Source of the DNA: DATAFF01 sp036257595
Lineage (GTDB): Bacteria; Pseudomonadota; Alphaproteobacteria; Rhizobiales; Aestuariivirgaceae
Length of the DNA stretch: 22,914 bases
Direction: 5' to 3'
NCBI GenBank assembly: GCA_036257595.1
Contig: DATAFF010000058.1
Span: forward strand, 1 to 22,914
The notes under the pieces were generated by a model. That model saw nothing but the letters and a program-made list of their open reading frames with translations. It was not told the DNA's origin and did not search any database. Shown here piece by piece: positions 15,263 to 22,545 of the stretch; positions within the stretch are counted from its first letter, which is position 1; each line of letters opens with the position of its first letter. Made by a program: the position numbers and the translations under genes.

Positions 15263-16222
15263 TCAGGCGCGATCATGAAGCATGATGGCGCAGGCAAGGT
15301 CCTCGAGTGCCGTGCCACTCGATTTGAACAGGGTGATCTCGTCGTCGCGGGTGCGACCACGGTGGCGGCCGGTGCACAGCTCCTTGAGATCGGCGGCAAT
15401 GCGCTCGGGAGCGAAGCGCCCCTCGGCAATGGCCAGCATGATGTCGCCAGCTTCCGACAACGCGCCCTCGCGGGTGTCGACGAAGACCGAGGCGCGCTCG
15501 ACCGCCGCGCCATCGACCTCGCGCATGGTCGGCCGGAAGGCGCCCATGACGTCGACATGGATGCCGGCCTTCAGCCATTCGCCGCGAATGACCGGTTCGG
15601 TCGAAGTCGTGGCAGAGGAGACGATGTCGGCCCAGCCAATGCTCTCGGCAAGCGGGATCGCGGGCGCACTGGCGGCGATGCCGTCGCGGCCCAGCGCCTC
15701 GGCGAGCGCTTCAGCCTTGTCGCGGCTGCGATTGTAGATCCGCACCGTCTCGATGGGGCGGACCGAGGCATGGGCATGGACGAGGTGGGCGCCGACCACG
15801 CCGGCACCGATCAAGGTCAGGCGACTGGCATCGGGCCTGGCCAGGTAGTCCGCCGCCAGAGCCGAGGCGCAGGCGGTGCGCCGGGCCGTGAGCTCGCGGC
15901 CGTCGATCAGGGCCAAGGTCTCGCCGGTCGCGCCGGAGAAGAGCTGGTAGCCGGCCTGAACGGTGGGAAGGTCGCGCCGGGCGTTGTCGGGGACCACCAT
16001 AACGGTCTTGAGGCCGACAAAAGCCCTCTCAGGGCCGCGGACCGACATGTCGGTCCAGGACGGCATCATCAGGAATTTGCAGGACTCGGTGCCGGCGCGC
16101 GGCAGGTCATGGTGGTGGCGGAGCGGCGACACGATGTCGGCGGCGAAGCCGGTGCGCAGGGCTTCCACGAAGTCGCGATGGGTGGCCAGACGGGCGATGT
16201 CGGACGCCGATATGGTCTTCAA
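15263..16222 (-). CDS. Ornithine cyclodeaminase / mu-crystallin family dehydrogenase
   Basis: This is an NAD(P)-dependent oxidoreductase-fold protein of 319 residues. Members act as ornithine cyclodeaminase, alanine dehydrogenase or delta1-pyrroline-2-carboxylate reductase, and the sequence does not settle which. The Rossmann loop is LTLIGAGVVGAHL near 135-147, followed by VRIYNRSRDKAEAL. SSATTSTEPVI, MGAFRPTMREVD and FVDTREGALSEAGDI are family stretches. The start is TTG at 16222, preceded four bases upstream by AGGAG. No ATG gives a better N-terminus. It sits between the lapA-like gene (stop 13 bases upstream of the TTG) and trpF (13 bases downstream), co-directional with both. Its place inside a tryptophan gene run suggests an inserted or recruited metabolic gene. 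Confidence 0.9.
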   Translation of the reverse strand: MKTISASDIARLATHRDFVEALRTGFAADIVSPLRHHHDLPRAGTESCKFLMMPSWTDMSVRGPERAFVGLKTVMVVPDNARRDLPTVQAGYQLFSGATGETLALIDGRELTARRTACASALAADYLARPDASRLTLIGAGVVGAHLVHAHASVRPIETVRIYNRSRDKAEALAEALGRDGIAASAPAIPLAESIGWADIVSSATTSTEPVIRGEWLKAGIHVDVMGAFRPTMREVDGAAVERASVFVDTREGALSEAGDIMLAIAEGRFAPERIAADLKELCTGRHRGRTRDDEITLFKSSGTALEDLACAIMLHDRA

Positions 16223-16235
16223 ATGGCTCCTGTCC

Positions 16236-16556
16236 TCAACTTCGCGGGCTCGGCAGCTGGAAAGCGCCGGGTGGGCCGGCGCGGGTCTCGAGATTGCGCC
16301 GCAACTGGGCCCGCGCCTGGCGGGCTGCCCGGCGCCAGCGCCCCTGGTTGACCCAGGCGGCCATCCAGCCGGCGATCAGCCCCAGAAAGATGGCGATGAA
16401 CACTACGATCCACAATGGGACGCTGACCGCCAGAATGGGGTCGCCGGGCGAGATCGGGTCGAACGCCACGGTCACCGAATGGCGATTGGCGACCGCGAAA
16501 ACGATCAGCACGAGAGCGGCAAGCAGGCCGAGGATCCGCGCAGTGAAGCGTTTCAT
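16236..16556 (-). CDS. LapA-domain (DUF1049) small membrane protein
   Basis: This is a two-helix inner-membrane protein of 106 residues. Transmembrane segments are visible at about 8-23 (ILGLLAALVLIVFAVA) and about 42-66 (LAVSVPLWIVVFIAIFLGLIAGW). The motif VANRHSVTVAFDP between them is typical of the LapA (lipopolysaccharide assembly protein A) family. The tail after residue 70 is Arg-rich and probably cytoplasmic. In E. coli LapA works with LapB to control LpxC turnover and LPS assembly; whether that holds here is unknown, and I see no LapB gene nearby. It lies 44 bases after ihfB, a position I recall as common in Rhizobiales. Confidence 0.85.
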   Translation of the reverse strand: MKRFTARILGLLAALVLIVFAVANRHSVTVAFDPISPGDPILAVSVPLWIVVFIAIFLGLIAGWMAAWVNQGRWRRAARQARAQLRRNLETRAGPPGAFQLPSPRS

Positions 16557-16600
16557 CTGTCGAAGTCACTCCTCGTCGATGGCCGGCCGGTTCTCCAGGA

Positions 16601-16888
16601 TCAGCCGGCTTCCTCGTTCAGCTTGTCGCGCAGTTCCTTGCCGGTCTTGAAAAACGGGATCCGCTTGGCATCGACGGCGACCGAGTCGCCGGTTCGCGGA
16701 TTGCGCCCCTGCCGGGCGTTGCGGCTCTTGACGGAAAAGGCTCCAAACCCCCGCAGCTCGACGCGGTCGCCGCGCGCCAGGGCGACGATGATCTCGTCGA
16801 ATATGGTGTTGATGATGCGCTCAACGTCGCGGTGGTAGAGGTGCGGATTCTGCTGAGCGATCAGCTGTATCAACTCGGACTTGATCAT
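16601..16888 (-). CDS. ihfB: Integration host factor subunit beta
   Basis: This is a DNA-bending nucleoid protein of the HU/IHF family, forming a heterodimer with IhfA. The 95-residue product starts MIKSELIQLIAQ. It contains ELRGFGAFSVKSRNARQGRNPRTGDSV split around the beta-arm, with the intercalating proline in GRNPRTG. The tail FKTGKELRDKLN is typical of IhfB and distinguishes it from HU and IhfA. It lies 45 bases after sppA and 44 before the lapA-like gene. The sppA-ihfB-lapA order is shared with other alphaproteobacteria, and the rpsA-ihfB association with gammaproteobacteria too. Confidence 0.96.
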   Translation of the reverse strand: MIKSELIQLIAQQNPHLYHRDVERIINTIFDEIIVALARGDRVELRGFGAFSVKSRNARQGRNPRTGDSVAVDAKRIPFFKTGKELRDKLNEEAG

Positions 16889-16933
16889 TCGACCCCGAGG
16901 GCAAGACTGCTGACGCTTGCACCTGACTTGACC

Positions 16934-17890
16934 TCACGGGCGAGCCTGCCAAACAGACAGTAGACCGTCAAGCCGCGCGACGTCGAAAGCGTCCTTCGCG
17001 GTGATCAAAAGAGAGGCGAGAGGCCCTTTCTCGAGACCGAAGACGCTCTTCACGAGGTCGAGACCGAAAGAAGAGTCCTCGTCCTCGGGCTTCCAGGTGA
17101 CCACTTTGAGGGTCTCGGAAATCTTTTTCTCCTTGCGCAGCCATTCGAGCGCCTGGTCCTCTCCGCCAATCGCGTCTATGAGCTTCTCCTGCAGCGCCTG
17201 CCGGCCGGTGTAGACGCGGCCATCCGACAGGACGAGGACACGATCGGCGGGCAGGCGGCGCCGCTCGGTGACGAGACCGGTGAACCACCGGAAAGAGTCC
17301 TGGATCATGCTGTTGGCGACCGCGATCGCCTTTTCGGAGGGCGGCTTGAAGAAGTTCGGCTCGGCCTTGAGCTCGCCGCTCTTGACCTCGAACATCTGGA
17401 CGCCGAGGCTGTCGAGCATCTTCTGAAGCTGGGCCCACTGGAAAATTATACCGATCGAGCCGGTGATGGTGTTGCCGCGGGCGACGATATAGTCGGAGGC
17501 AATGGCGGTGACATAGCCACCGGAGGCGGCGATGGTGCCCATAACCGACACCACTGGTTTCTTGGCGGCAATCTTGCGGATTCCCTCATAGACCGCCTCA
17601 GACCCCGCGGTCGTGCCGCCGGGACTGTCGATGTCGATGATCACCGCCTTGACGCGATCGGCCTTCGCCAGCTTCTCGAGCATCTTCAGGAACGGTCGGT
17701 CGCCGGTGATCAACCCTTCCACCTTGATCCTGGCAATGTGGTCGGTGCGCCGCTTGAAGCCGTCGGGGCCGCCCGCCAGCACGAAGGCGAGGATGGCCAG
17801 GGCGGCAGCGATGATGGCGGTGACGCGCCAGAAGCTCAGGGAACGGCGAAGCCTGCGGCGGGCAGCAATCGAGTCGGCCTCGAGCGTCAT
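16934..17890 (-). CDS. sppA: Signal peptide peptidase SppA (S49 family)
   Basis: This is a membrane-bound serine protease that digests signal peptides left after secretion. The product has 318 residues, the short single-domain form as in Bacillus rather than the doubled E. coli protein. A single transmembrane segment lies at about 22-41 with a short Arg-rich cytoplasmic N-terminus, so the catalytic part faces the periplasm. The Ser/Lys dyad is Ser123 in GTIAASGGYVTA and Lys175 in KSGELKAEP; the 52-residue spacing equals that of the Bacillus enzyme. DIDSPGG and TGSIGII are further family motifs. It lies 41 bases after rpsA. Confidence 0.95.
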   Translation of the reverse strand: MTLEADSIAARRRLRRSLSFWRVTAIIAAALAILAFVLAGGPDGFKRRTDHIARIKVEGLITGDRPFLKMLEKLAKADRVKAVIIDIDSPGGTTAGSEAVYEGIRKIAAKKPVVSVMGTIAASGGYVTAIASDYIVARGNTITGSIGIIFQWAQLQKMLDSLGVQMFEVKSGELKAEPNFFKPPSEKAIAVANSMIQDSFRWFTGLVTERRRLPADRVLVLSDGRVYTGRQALQEKLIDAIGGEDQALEWLRKEKKISETLKVVTWKPEDEDSSFGLDLVKSVFGLEKGPLASLLITAKDAFDVARLDGLLSVWQARP

Positions 17891-17931
17891 CGTTTCTCAC
17901 CCATCTCGCGGTCGGGCCGGGACGGCGCGCA

Positions 17932-19653
17932 TCATTCGCGGCCGCCGGCCTCTCCCTTGGCCTTGGCCTTGGACAGCGCGGCGCCCAGAATATCGCCCAG
18001 GGAAGCGCCGGAGTCGGAAGAGCCATATTGCGCCACCGCCGCCTTCTCCTCGGCGATCTCCAGCGCCTTGATCGACACCTGGATCTTGCGGGCGCCCTTT
18101 TCGATCTGGATCACCTTGGCATCGACCTTCTCGCCAATGGCAAAGCGCTCGGGCCGCTGCTCGGAGCGGTCGCGGGCGAGATCGCTGCGGCGGATGAAGG
18201 CGGTGACATCGGTACCGGCGATCTTGACCTCGATGCCGTTGTCCTGGACCTGGACGACCTCGCAGGTGACGGTGTCGCCCTTCTTGATACCGGCGATCTG
18301 CTCCATCGGATCGCCGGTGACCTGCTTGACGCCGAGCGAGATGCGCTCCTTCTCGGTGTCGACGTCCAGCACCACGGCTTTGACGATGTCGCCCTTCTTG
18401 TAGTCCTTGATGGCCTCCTCGCCGGGCCGGCGCCAATCGAGGTCGGAGAGGTGGGCCATGCCGTCGACATCGCCCTCGAGGCCGATGAACAGGCCGAATT
18501 CGGTGATGTTCTTGACCTCGCCCTCGACGTGGCTGCCGGGCGGAAACTTCTCGGCGAATACCACCCAGGGATTGTCGAGGGTCTGTTTCAGGCCGAGCGA
18601 GATGCGACGCTTGACCGGATCGACCTCGAGCACCTGAACGGTGATCTGCTCGGAGGTGGAGAGGATCTTGCCGGGGTGGACGTTCTTCTTGGTCCAGCTC
18701 ATCTCGGAAACGTGGACGAGACCCTCGATTCCCTCCTCGATCTCGACGAAGGCACCGTAATCGGTGATGTTGGTGACCCGGCCCTTGATGCGGATGCCAG
18801 GCGGGTATTTGGCGGCGACGCCTTCCCACGGATCCTTCTCGAGCTGCTTCATGCCGAGGCTAATGCGGTGGGTTTCGGGATTGATCTTGACGATCTGGAC
18901 CTTGACCTGCTGGCCGACGCTGAGGACGTCGGAGGGATGGTTGACGCGCTTCCAGGAGATGTCGGTGACGTGCAACAGCCCGTCGATGCCGCCCAGATCG
19001 ACGAATGCGCCGTAATCGGTGATATTTTTCACCACCCCATCCACCACCTGACCCTCGACCAGGTTCTGGACCAGCTCGGAGCGCTGCTCGGCCCGGGTCT
19101 CCTCCATCACGGCGCGGCGGGACACGACGATGTTGCCGCGGCGGCGATCCATCTTGAGAATCTGGAAGGGCTGGGACAGGTTCATCAGGGGGCCGACGTC
19201 GCGGATCGGCCTGATGTCCACCTGGCTGCCGGGAAGGAAGGCGACGGCGCCGCCGAGATCGACGGTGAAGCCGCCCTTGACCCGACCGAAAATCACGCCA
19301 TCGACCCGCTCGTTTTTGTCGAACGACTTCTCGAGCCGGATCCAGGCTTCCTCGCGGCGGGCCTTGTCGCGAGAGATGACGGCCTCGCCCATGGCGTTCT
19401 CGATGCGCTCGAGATAAACCTCGACCTCATCGCCAACCGCGAGCTTGCCGTCGCGCCCGGGGGTCTGAAACTCGCGAAGCGGCACGCGTCCCTCGGTTTT
19501 CAGCCCGACATCGATGATGGCCAGATCATTCTCGATGGCCACCACCTTGCCCTTCACGACCGAGCCTTCGGTGGCGGTCGATTCGTTGAAGGAGGCGTCG
19601 AGCATCGCCGCGAAATCCTCGCGGGAGGGGTTGTAGGTGCCGGTTTGCGCCAT
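17932..19653 (-). CDS. rpsA: 30S ribosomal protein S1
   Basis: This is the mRNA-binding protein of the small subunit, needed for translation initiation on weakly structured or leaderless sites. The 573-residue product has six S1 (OB-fold) repeats. The first starts near residue 31 (GSVVKGKVVAIEND) and the second near ERVDGVIFGRVKGGF. The third to fifth are the classical repeats with ITDYGAFVDL, ITDYGAFVEI and ITEFGLFIGL, and the sixth is GDTVTCEVVQVQDNG. The C-terminus LGDILGAALSKAKAK is typical. The ATG at 19653 follows GAGGA closely; the frame starting at 19671 adds six residues and would place the ribosome binding site inside the gene. cmk lies 187 bases upstream, as in most Proteobacteria. 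Confidence 0.98.
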   Translation of the reverse strand: MAQTGTYNPSREDFAAMLDASFNESTATEGSVVKGKVVAIENDLAIIDVGLKTEGRVPLREFQTPGRDGKLAVGDEVEVYLERIENAMGEAVISRDKARREEAWIRLEKSFDKNERVDGVIFGRVKGGFTVDLGGAVAFLPGSQVDIRPIRDVGPLMNLSQPFQILKMDRRRGNIVVSRRAVMEETRAEQRSELVQNLVEGQVVDGVVKNITDYGAFVDLGGIDGLLHVTDISWKRVNHPSDVLSVGQQVKVQIVKINPETHRISLGMKQLEKDPWEGVAAKYPPGIRIKGRVTNITDYGAFVEIEEGIEGLVHVSEMSWTKKNVHPGKILSTSEQITVQVLEVDPVKRRISLGLKQTLDNPWVVFAEKFPPGSHVEGEVKNITEFGLFIGLEGDVDGMAHLSDLDWRRPGEEAIKDYKKGDIVKAVVLDVDTEKERISLGVKQVTGDPMEQIAGIKKGDTVTCEVVQVQDNGIEVKIAGTDVTAFIRRSDLARDRSEQRPERFAIGEKVDAKVIQIEKGARKIQVSIKALEIAEEKAAVAQYGSSDSGASLGDILGAALSKAKAKGEAGGRE

Positions 19654-19722
19654 AGTCCTCTTCTTCCTCAAAATGGGGTTGGCCCGCGGCTATCTCCGCA
19701 GGACCTCCCGATGCTGCGCTGC

Positions 19723-19740
19723 CCCGGCGGAAGGGCCGGG
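19723..19740. repeat. GC-rich inverted repeat in the rpsA leader
   Basis: CCCGGC and GCCGGG are perfect 6-base arms around a 6-base loop, about 70 bases upstream of the rpsA start in the 187-base cmk-rpsA gap. There is no following T-run in either direction, so it is a poor intrinsic terminator. It could be a leader hairpin of the rpsA mRNA, where S1 autoregulation is known in other bacteria; that role here is conjecture. Confidence 0.3.
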
Positions 19741-19840
19741 AAACGCCGGTGCGTCGGGCTCTCGATGGGTGGCTCATGGAGCGAGGGAGCGACCGACCAG
19801 GCGCAGTGCATCCCGCTTCAGAACCGCTGAGGCCGCCCCG

Positions 19841-20482
19841 TCAGCCGCGACGCAGCCCCTGATTGAAACTGCTCTCGACGAGGTCGAGAGCCGCCTGGAA
19901 CGCGGCTTCTATATCCAAAAGCGTGGTATCGAGCAAGCGCGCGCCGGCGTCGGGCTTGAGCGGCGCCACCGCGCGCTCGCTGTCGCGGGCATCGCGCCTT
20001 TGGATGTCGGCGAGCACCGCCTCGTAGCTCAGCGGGTCGCCCAGGGCAGCGAGCTCGTGCCAGCGGCGCCGGGCGCGGGTCTCGGCGGTGGCAGTGACGA
20101 ACAGCTTCACATCGGCGTCGGGACAGACGACGGTGCCGATATCGCGGCCGTCCAGCACGGCACCGGGCTCGCGCCTGGCAAAATTGCGCTGGTATTCCAG
20201 AAGGGCCGCCCGGACCTCGGGGATGGCGGCGACCCGCGAGGCGGCCTCGCCGGCGGCAGTCGAGCGAAGTGCCTCGGGGGAAAATTGCGTGAGGTCGAGG
20301 GCGCCGGCGGCCCGCACCCCGGCCGCGACATCGTCAAGATCGTGGCCCGAGGCCCTGACCGCCAGGCCGACGGCGCGATAGATCAAGCCGGTATCGAGAT
20401 GATGCAGGTCAAAATGGCCGGCCAGACGGCGGGCAAGCGTCCCCTTGCCGGAGGCGGCTGGTCCATCGACAGCGATGATCAT
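19841..20482 (-). CDS. cmk: (d)CMP kinase (cytidylate kinase)
   Basis: The enzyme phosphorylates CMP and dCMP to the diphosphates. The 213-residue product starts with IIAVDGPAASGKGTLARRLA, the P-loop of this family. HHLDTGLIYRAVG is the NMP-binding stretch, and GRDIGTVVCPDADVKLFVTA with RRDARDSERAVAPL complete the CMP-specific insert and lid. Length is normal. Its ATG overlaps the aroA stop in ATGA, so the two are translationally coupled; the aroA-cmk-rpsA order is widespread in Proteobacteria. Confidence 0.97.
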   Translation of the reverse strand: MIIAVDGPAASGKGTLARRLAGHFDLHHLDTGLIYRAVGLAVRASGHDLDDVAAGVRAAGALDLTQFSPEALRSTAAGEAASRVAAIPEVRAALLEYQRNFARREPGAVLDGRDIGTVVCPDADVKLFVTATAETRARRRWHELAALGDPLSYEAVLADIQRRDARDSERAVAPLKPDAGARLLDTTLLDIEAAFQAALDLVESSFNQGLRRG

Positions 20483-21807
20483 TGCTGCCGCCCGGTGGTG
20501 AGCTCGGCGCCGAGGCGCTGCATGAATTGCGGAAAATCGGGGAAGCTGGTGGCGATCATGGCGGCATCGTCGACCTCGACCGGCTCGTCGGCGGCGAGGC
20601 CCATGATCAGGAAGGACATGGCGATGCGATGATCCATGAAGGTCGAGACCAGGCCGCCGCCGGGCACCCGGCCGCCGTCGATCTCGATCCAGTCGTCGCC
20701 GCTGCGGCAGACGACGCCATTGGCTTCGAGGCCGCCGATGATGGCGGCGAGGCGGTCGCTCTCCTTCACCCGGAGCTCGTGGAGCCCCGCCATGCGGGTG
20801 GTGCCCTCGGCAAAGCTCGCGGCGACGGCCAGGATCGGGAATTCGTCGATCATCGAGGGGGCGCGGACGGCAGGAACCTGCACGCCGCGGAGCTTGGCGC
20901 TGCGGACCCGGATGTCGCCGAGGAGCTCACCACCCGACTCGCGCCGGTTGTCGATCGAGAGGTCCGCGCCCATTTCCCGGAGCGTCTCGAAGAGGCCGAT
21001 GCGGGTGGGGTTGAGCAGGATGCCGTCGAGCACGATCTCCGAATCGCGGGTGATCAGGGCGGCAACCATCGCGAAGGCGGCCGAGCTCGGGTCGCCCGGC
21101 ACAGCCAGCGCGGTGGCGCGAAGCTCGCGCTCGCCGGTCACGGCGATGTGGCGGCGCCCATCGATCTCGGCGACGTCGATCGAGGCGCCGAAGCCCTTCA
21201 GCATGCGCTCGGTATGGTCGCGGGTGGCGACCGCCTCAATGACCGTGGTGGTGCCTGGCGCATTCAGCCCGGCGAGCAGCACAGCCGACTTGACCTGGGC
21301 CGAGGCGACCGGCAGCTCGTAGACGATCGGCACGGGGTCGCGGGCGCCGGTCAGGGTCAGGGGAAGGCGACCACCATCGGCGCCGTCGAAGCGGGCACCC
21401 ATGCGTTCGAGCGGGGCAATGATGCGCCCCATCGGCCGCTTGCGCAGGGAGGCATCGCCAGTGAGGCGGGCGCGCAGCGGGGAGGTGGCGATGAGGCCGG
21501 CGGCGAGCCTGGCGCCGGTGCCGGAGTTGCCGAAATCGATCGGGTTGTCGGGCGAGCGGAAACCGCCGGTGCCGACGCCGTGGACGTGCCAGCTGCCGTC
21601 GCGCCAGCGCTCGACCAGCGCACCGAGGGCGGCCATCGCGCGAGCGGTGTTGATGACATCCTCCGCCTCGAGCAGGCCGGAGATCGTGGTCTCGCCGATG
21701 GCGAGCGCCCCAAGCATCAGGGCGCGGTGGGAGATCGACTTGTCGCCAGGGACCTCGGCGCGGCCAGAGAGGCGGGGCGAGGGGCAGGCAGCGAGCGGTT
21801 CCGGCAT
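20479..21807 (-). CDS. aroA: 3-phosphoshikimate 1-carboxyvinyltransferase (EPSP synthase), class II type
   Basis: The enzyme transfers the enolpyruvyl group of PEP to shikimate-3-phosphate, the sixth shikimate step. The 442-residue product is closely similar to the Agrobacterium CP4-type enzyme along its length. Class II signatures are visible: GDKSISHR (21-28), RPMGR, ASAQVKSAVLLAGLN, RDHTERM, PGDPSSAAF, NPTRIG and APSMIDEFPILAVAA, with HELRVKESDR and FMDHRIAMS near the C-terminus. At the glyphosate-discriminating position the sequence is GNSGTGAR with Gly96, where CP4 has Ala100 and E. coli has Gly96. The ATG at 21807 lacks a clear ribosome binding site. It heads the long reverse run toward folC and feeds chorismate to the trp genes downstream. 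Confidence 0.97.
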   Translation of the reverse strand: MPEPLAACPSPRLSGRAEVPGDKSISHRALMLGALAIGETTISGLLEAEDVINTARAMAALGALVERWRDGSWHVHGVGTGGFRSPDNPIDFGNSGTGARLAAGLIATSPLRARLTGDASLRKRPMGRIIAPLERMGARFDGADGGRLPLTLTGARDPVPIVYELPVASAQVKSAVLLAGLNAPGTTTVIEAVATRDHTERMLKGFGASIDVAEIDGRRHIAVTGERELRATALAVPGDPSSAAFAMVAALITRDSEIVLDGILLNPTRIGLFETLREMGADLSIDNRRESGGELLGDIRVRSAKLRGVQVPAVRAPSMIDEFPILAVAASFAEGTTRMAGLHELRVKESDRLAAIIGGLEANGVVCRSGDDWIEIDGGRVPGGGLVSTFMDHRIAMSFLIMGLAADEPVEVDDAAMIATSFPDFPQFMQRLGAELTTGRQQ

Positions 21808-21987
21808 TGTCGGCGTGCGGGGGTTTGTTGAACGGGCGAGTTGGCGGAAGGTCCTAACACAGCTGGCTCAAGGGTGTCATCCCGCTGGCCCGGCGGACCG
21901 GTTGCGTTTGGGTTTTGACAGCGATCCTCCGACATGGCATGGGAGGCGCCATTTCACCGATTAACTCGCGAGAAGGTTGAGGCACCC

Positions 21988-22383
21988 GTGGTCAGTGCGG
22001 AACTCGGAATGAAGCGAACCTGCCCCAGTTGCGGGACCCGCTTCTATGATCTGTTGAAGAACCCGATCGTATGCCCCAGTTGCGGCGTCAGCTTCGTCGC
22101 CGAGGCGCTGCTGCCGTCGAAGGGCGAGCATGCCGGGCCGCCGCCGAAGGTCCGAGAGCGGGAACCGGTCGTCGCCGAGGTCGAGCCGGATGATGTCGAG
22201 CTCGTCAGTCTCGAGGATGTCGAGGAGGGGGGCGACGAAGCGGCCGATATCGAGGATGTCGATATGGGCGAGGATGCGGCGCCGCTCGAGGAGGACGACA
22301 CTTTCCTCGAGGAAGAGGAGGAGGAAGGCAACGTGTCGGGCATTCTCGGCGGCGGCAAGGGGGGCGATGAGGAGGACACCTGA
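21988..22383 (+). CDS. TIGR02300 family protein (zinc-ribbon-like N-terminus, acidic C-terminus)
   Basis: This is an uncharacterised alphaproteobacterial protein family; the molecular function is unknown. The 131-residue product begins SAELGMKRTCPSCG, then RFYDLLKNPIVCPSCG. The two CPSCG pairs could form a zinc ribbon, and the FYDL-x-K-x-P core is the family signature. From about residue 50 on it is strongly acidic, with long Asp/Glu runs and a Gly-rich end, so probably disordered. I place the start at GTG 21988: GAGG lies about six bases upstream and the family begins just before ELG-x-KR. The ATG at 21934 would add 18 unrelated residues and lies within a possible promoter. It is divergent from aroA and followed by tRNA-Ala. 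Confidence 0.85.
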   Translation: MVSAELGMKRTCPSCGTRFYDLLKNPIVCPSCGVSFVAEALLPSKGEHAGPPPKVREREPVVAEVEPDDVELVSLEDVEEGGDEAADIEDVDMGEDAAPLEEDDTFLEEEEEEGNVSGILGGGKGGDEEDT

Positions 22384-22422
22384 TGGGACCTGGCGGCCGC
22401 TGCCACCGCTGCCAAGTTTTGC

Positions 22423-22451
22423 TTGATCGACAATGGTGCGGGGCCTAATGT
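22423..22451 (+). promoter_or_regulatory. Possible tRNA-Ala promoter
   Basis: TTGATC (22423-22428) and TAATGT (22446-22451) are separated by 17 bases and lie 18 bases before the tRNA. Both are partial matches to consensus (four and three of six). Read-through from the TIGR02300 gene, which ends 86 bases upstream of the tRNA, is the alternative. Confidence 0.3.
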
Positions 22452-22469
22452 CCCGCGCCTTGCCGGCAA

Positions 22470-22545
<76 letters not shown>

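Noticed and set aside
19723..19740. GC-rich stem as cmk terminator
   Set aside because: No T-run follows on either strand, so intrinsic termination is not supported; kept only as an inverted repeat.
18028..19830. 600-codon plus-strand open frame opposite rpsA
   Set aside because: It is a mirror of a highly biased GC-rich gene; the translation is Asp/Leu/Gly/His-rich with no recognisable domain, and rpsA is certain on the other strand.
21934..21987. ATG 21934 as start of the TIGR02300 gene
   Set aside because: It adds 18 residues unlike the family, has no ribosome binding site, and overlaps a TTGACA-like -35 (21915-21920) region that would place transcription start downstream of it. GTG 21988 has GAGG.
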